Below, in pieces: positions 6,479 to 7,242 of a stretch of DNA of 7,242 bases. The translations under genes and the position numbers were made by a program. Positions within the stretch are counted from its first letter, which is position 1, and every line of letters begins with the position of its first letter. The DNA is from CBFGRV01 sp965651265 (GTDB lineage Bacteria > Bacteroidota > Rhodothermia > Rhodothermales > VXPQ01). The notes under the pieces are model-generated. The model was given only the letters and a program-made list of their open reading frames with translations. It did no database searches and was not told where the DNA came from. The stretch covers positions 1 through 7,242 of the forward strand of contig CBFGRV010000107.1 of NCBI GenBank assembly GCA_965651265.1, in the 5' to 3' direction.

Positions 6479-6494
6479 CTCGATTTACATCGGG
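6479..6494 (+). promoter_or_regulatory. Small hairpin that would cover the ribosome-binding region of the next gene
   Basis: CTCGAT (6479-6484) can pair with ATCGGG (6489-6494) around a TTAC loop, with one T-G wobble as RNA. The right arm holds the only G-rich stretch near ATG 6499, four bases before it, so folding would hide the weak ribosome binding site. This is short and could be coincidental. Confidence 0.3.
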
Positions 6495-6498
6495 TGCA

Positions 6499-7242
6499 AT
6501 GAGTAGCTGCGCACCGGCGTGCTACAGCTTCTTCACCCGAGTAGTGAGGGCGTGGGTGCTGATCCTGGGAGGTCTCTTATACTCGGGCCTCGTTCCGACT
6601 CTGGCTCAGGAGGTTGGACTTGCCCCTGAGGTGGAGCAGGTAGTTGGGTCGGCAGACCTCCAGGAAGTGGGCATCGAGTGGATGGAATTCGATTGTGGGG
6701 AGCGCCGATGCCTGGTCATCAACGCCTACGATCTGGAGGAGGCGCCGCCCCTGCCAGACTCGGTCATCTCGGAATTCGACAAGGCGCTTTCGGCCGATTT
6801 TCGACCCGGCCGGCCTTTGCGCGAGGCCGATATCGGCGCCACCCTGATCGAACTCCCGATCGTAAAGGCGCCGAGCCCGCAACAACTCGGGCCATTTCTC
6901 GCGAAACTGGGGCTGACAAAGCTCAGCGATTTCGATTCGATGGCGCCACACCTAGTCGTGCGGGCCATTGGATCGTCGGAGCCTGAGCTCCTGCGCGCAT
7001 TTATAGAAGAGCTTCGCTCCCGTGCGAGGTTTCAGATCGAAAACCGCTTGTTCTACAGCCGCGAGGTAGCCGGGGAGTTGCGAAATGCATACGTGTTGCA
7101 CGGCTTTCCATCTCCCCAACGTCCCTACTTCACCCACCTGTTGCGTGGGATGGTCACCGCGGCCGAAGCCCCAACAAGCGGCAGTCGCCCATACCGGACC
7201 GTCCAATTTCAGAACATCGAGATCGGCACCTTCTACTATGCG
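6499..7242 (+). CDS. Secreted or envelope protein of unknown function, partial (C-terminus beyond right edge)
   Basis: I do not recognise this family. The frame is open for 248 codons to the window edge. The N-terminus looks like a Sec signal peptide: a short basic region ending at Arg17, a hydrophobic core AWVLILGGLLYSGLV (18-32), and a likely signal-peptidase I site after PTLA (Ala36, before QE). There is no lipobox cysteine. The mature part begins with an acidic stretch, has a close cysteine pair at 66 and 71 (FDCGERRC) that could form a disulfide in the periplasm, and a probable helix PELLRAFIEELRSRARFQIE (162-181). It ends in QFQNIEIGTFYYA, which could be the start of a beta-strand region. 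ATG 6499 is chosen for the signal peptide. The frame stays open upstream to 6250, with ATG 6334 and GTG 6364 available, but using them would bury the signal. The ribosome binding site is weak. The coding call is good; the role is unknown. Confidence 0.75.
   Translation, partial: MSSCAPACYSFFTRVVRAWVLILGGLLYSGLVPTLAQEVGLAPEVEQVVGSADLQEVGIEWMEFDCGERRCLVINAYDLEEAPPLPDSVISEFDKALSADFRPGRPLREADIGATLIELPIVKAPSPQQLGPFLAKLGLTKLSDFDSMAPHLVVRAIGSSEPELLRAFIEELRSRARFQIENRLFYSREVAGELRNAYVLHGFPSPQRPYFTHLLRGMVTAAEAPTSGSRPYRTVQFQNIEIGTFYYA

Larger units (their letters stand above)
6109..6498. other. 390-base stretch without a convincing gene, containing inverted repeats
   Basis: No reading frame here on either strand has a credible start, family motif or protein-like composition. 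What it does hold: a weak 5-bp inverted repeat soon after nadK (CCCGA at 6121-6125 with TCGGG at 6135-6139), a long nested inverted repeat (6163-6203), a TAnnTTTG-type promoter match (6241-6248), and two inverted repeats close to the next start codon (6441-6469 and 6479-6494). No T-rich tail follows any of them, so none is a canonical intrinsic terminator. No tRNA or other RNA gene was recognised. Decayed coding sequence cannot be excluded. Confidence 0.6.

Noticed and set aside
6334..6498. Longer version of the secreted protein from ATG 6334 or GTG 6364
   Set aside because: The frame is open, but the extension is Arg/Ser-rich, would bury the signal peptide, and overlaps the inverted repeats.
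6315..6506. A frame reading AALEIDLTHLSLRESVALF, vaguely like a CBS-domain segment
   Set aside because: It has no usual start codon, only about 40 plausible residues, and ends just inside the next gene. The similarity is too slight to call a gene or a pseudogene.
6577..6951. A 124-codon minus-strand frame within the secreted-protein gene
   Set aside because: No motif or ribosome site; the plus strand has a signal peptide and a frame open to the window edge.

Overview
The window is GC-rich bacterial chromosomal DNA (about 60% GC by eye), densely coding, with no rRNA, tRNA, IS, phage or CRISPR signal that I can see. Three things suggest the Bacteroidota/Rhodothermota (FCB) side of the tree. 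The FAD oxidoreductase plus polyferredoxin-like membrane protein pair resembles, from memory, a gene pair common in Bacteroidota. NadK has the start and end style I associate with Rhodothermota. The DNA also has matches to the Bacteroidota-type promoter element TAnnTTTG. This placement is an inference; no marker gene fixes it.

Layout. 1-1176 (minus): first 392 residues of a ComM/YifB AAA+ ATPase, whose C-terminus lies beyond the left edge. 1177-1274: short divergent intergenic gap with a candidate promoter for comM. 1275-2453 (plus): GT4-like glycosyltransferase with an uncertain start and a degenerate catalytic-site motif. 2450-3826 (minus): eight-helix membrane protein with four cysteine clusters for Fe-S centres, overlapping the glycosyltransferase tail to tail by four bases. 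3826-5097 (minus): FAD/NAD(P)-dependent oxidoreductase, directly upstream of the Fe-S protein and sharing a TGATG stop/start. 5098-5226: divergent promoter region. 5227-6108 (plus): NAD kinase, nadK. 6109-6498: 390 bases with no convincing gene but with several inverted repeats and a promoter-like element. 6499-7242 (plus): start of a secreted protein of unknown function, cut by the right edge.

How the genes fit together. The oxidoreductase and the Fe-S membrane protein are almost certainly co-translated. They probably form one electron-transfer module: NAD(P)H to FAD to membrane Fe-S clusters to an unidentified acceptor. Their divergent neighbour nadK makes NADP+, so the two transcription units share a pyridine-nucleotide theme and a 129-base control region. 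comM (DNA processing during natural transformation) and the glycosyltransferase look like unrelated neighbours. The items most worth a second look are the redox pair, the glycosyltransferase lacking both usual E-x7-E glutamates, the structured 390-base gap, and the unrecognised secreted protein.
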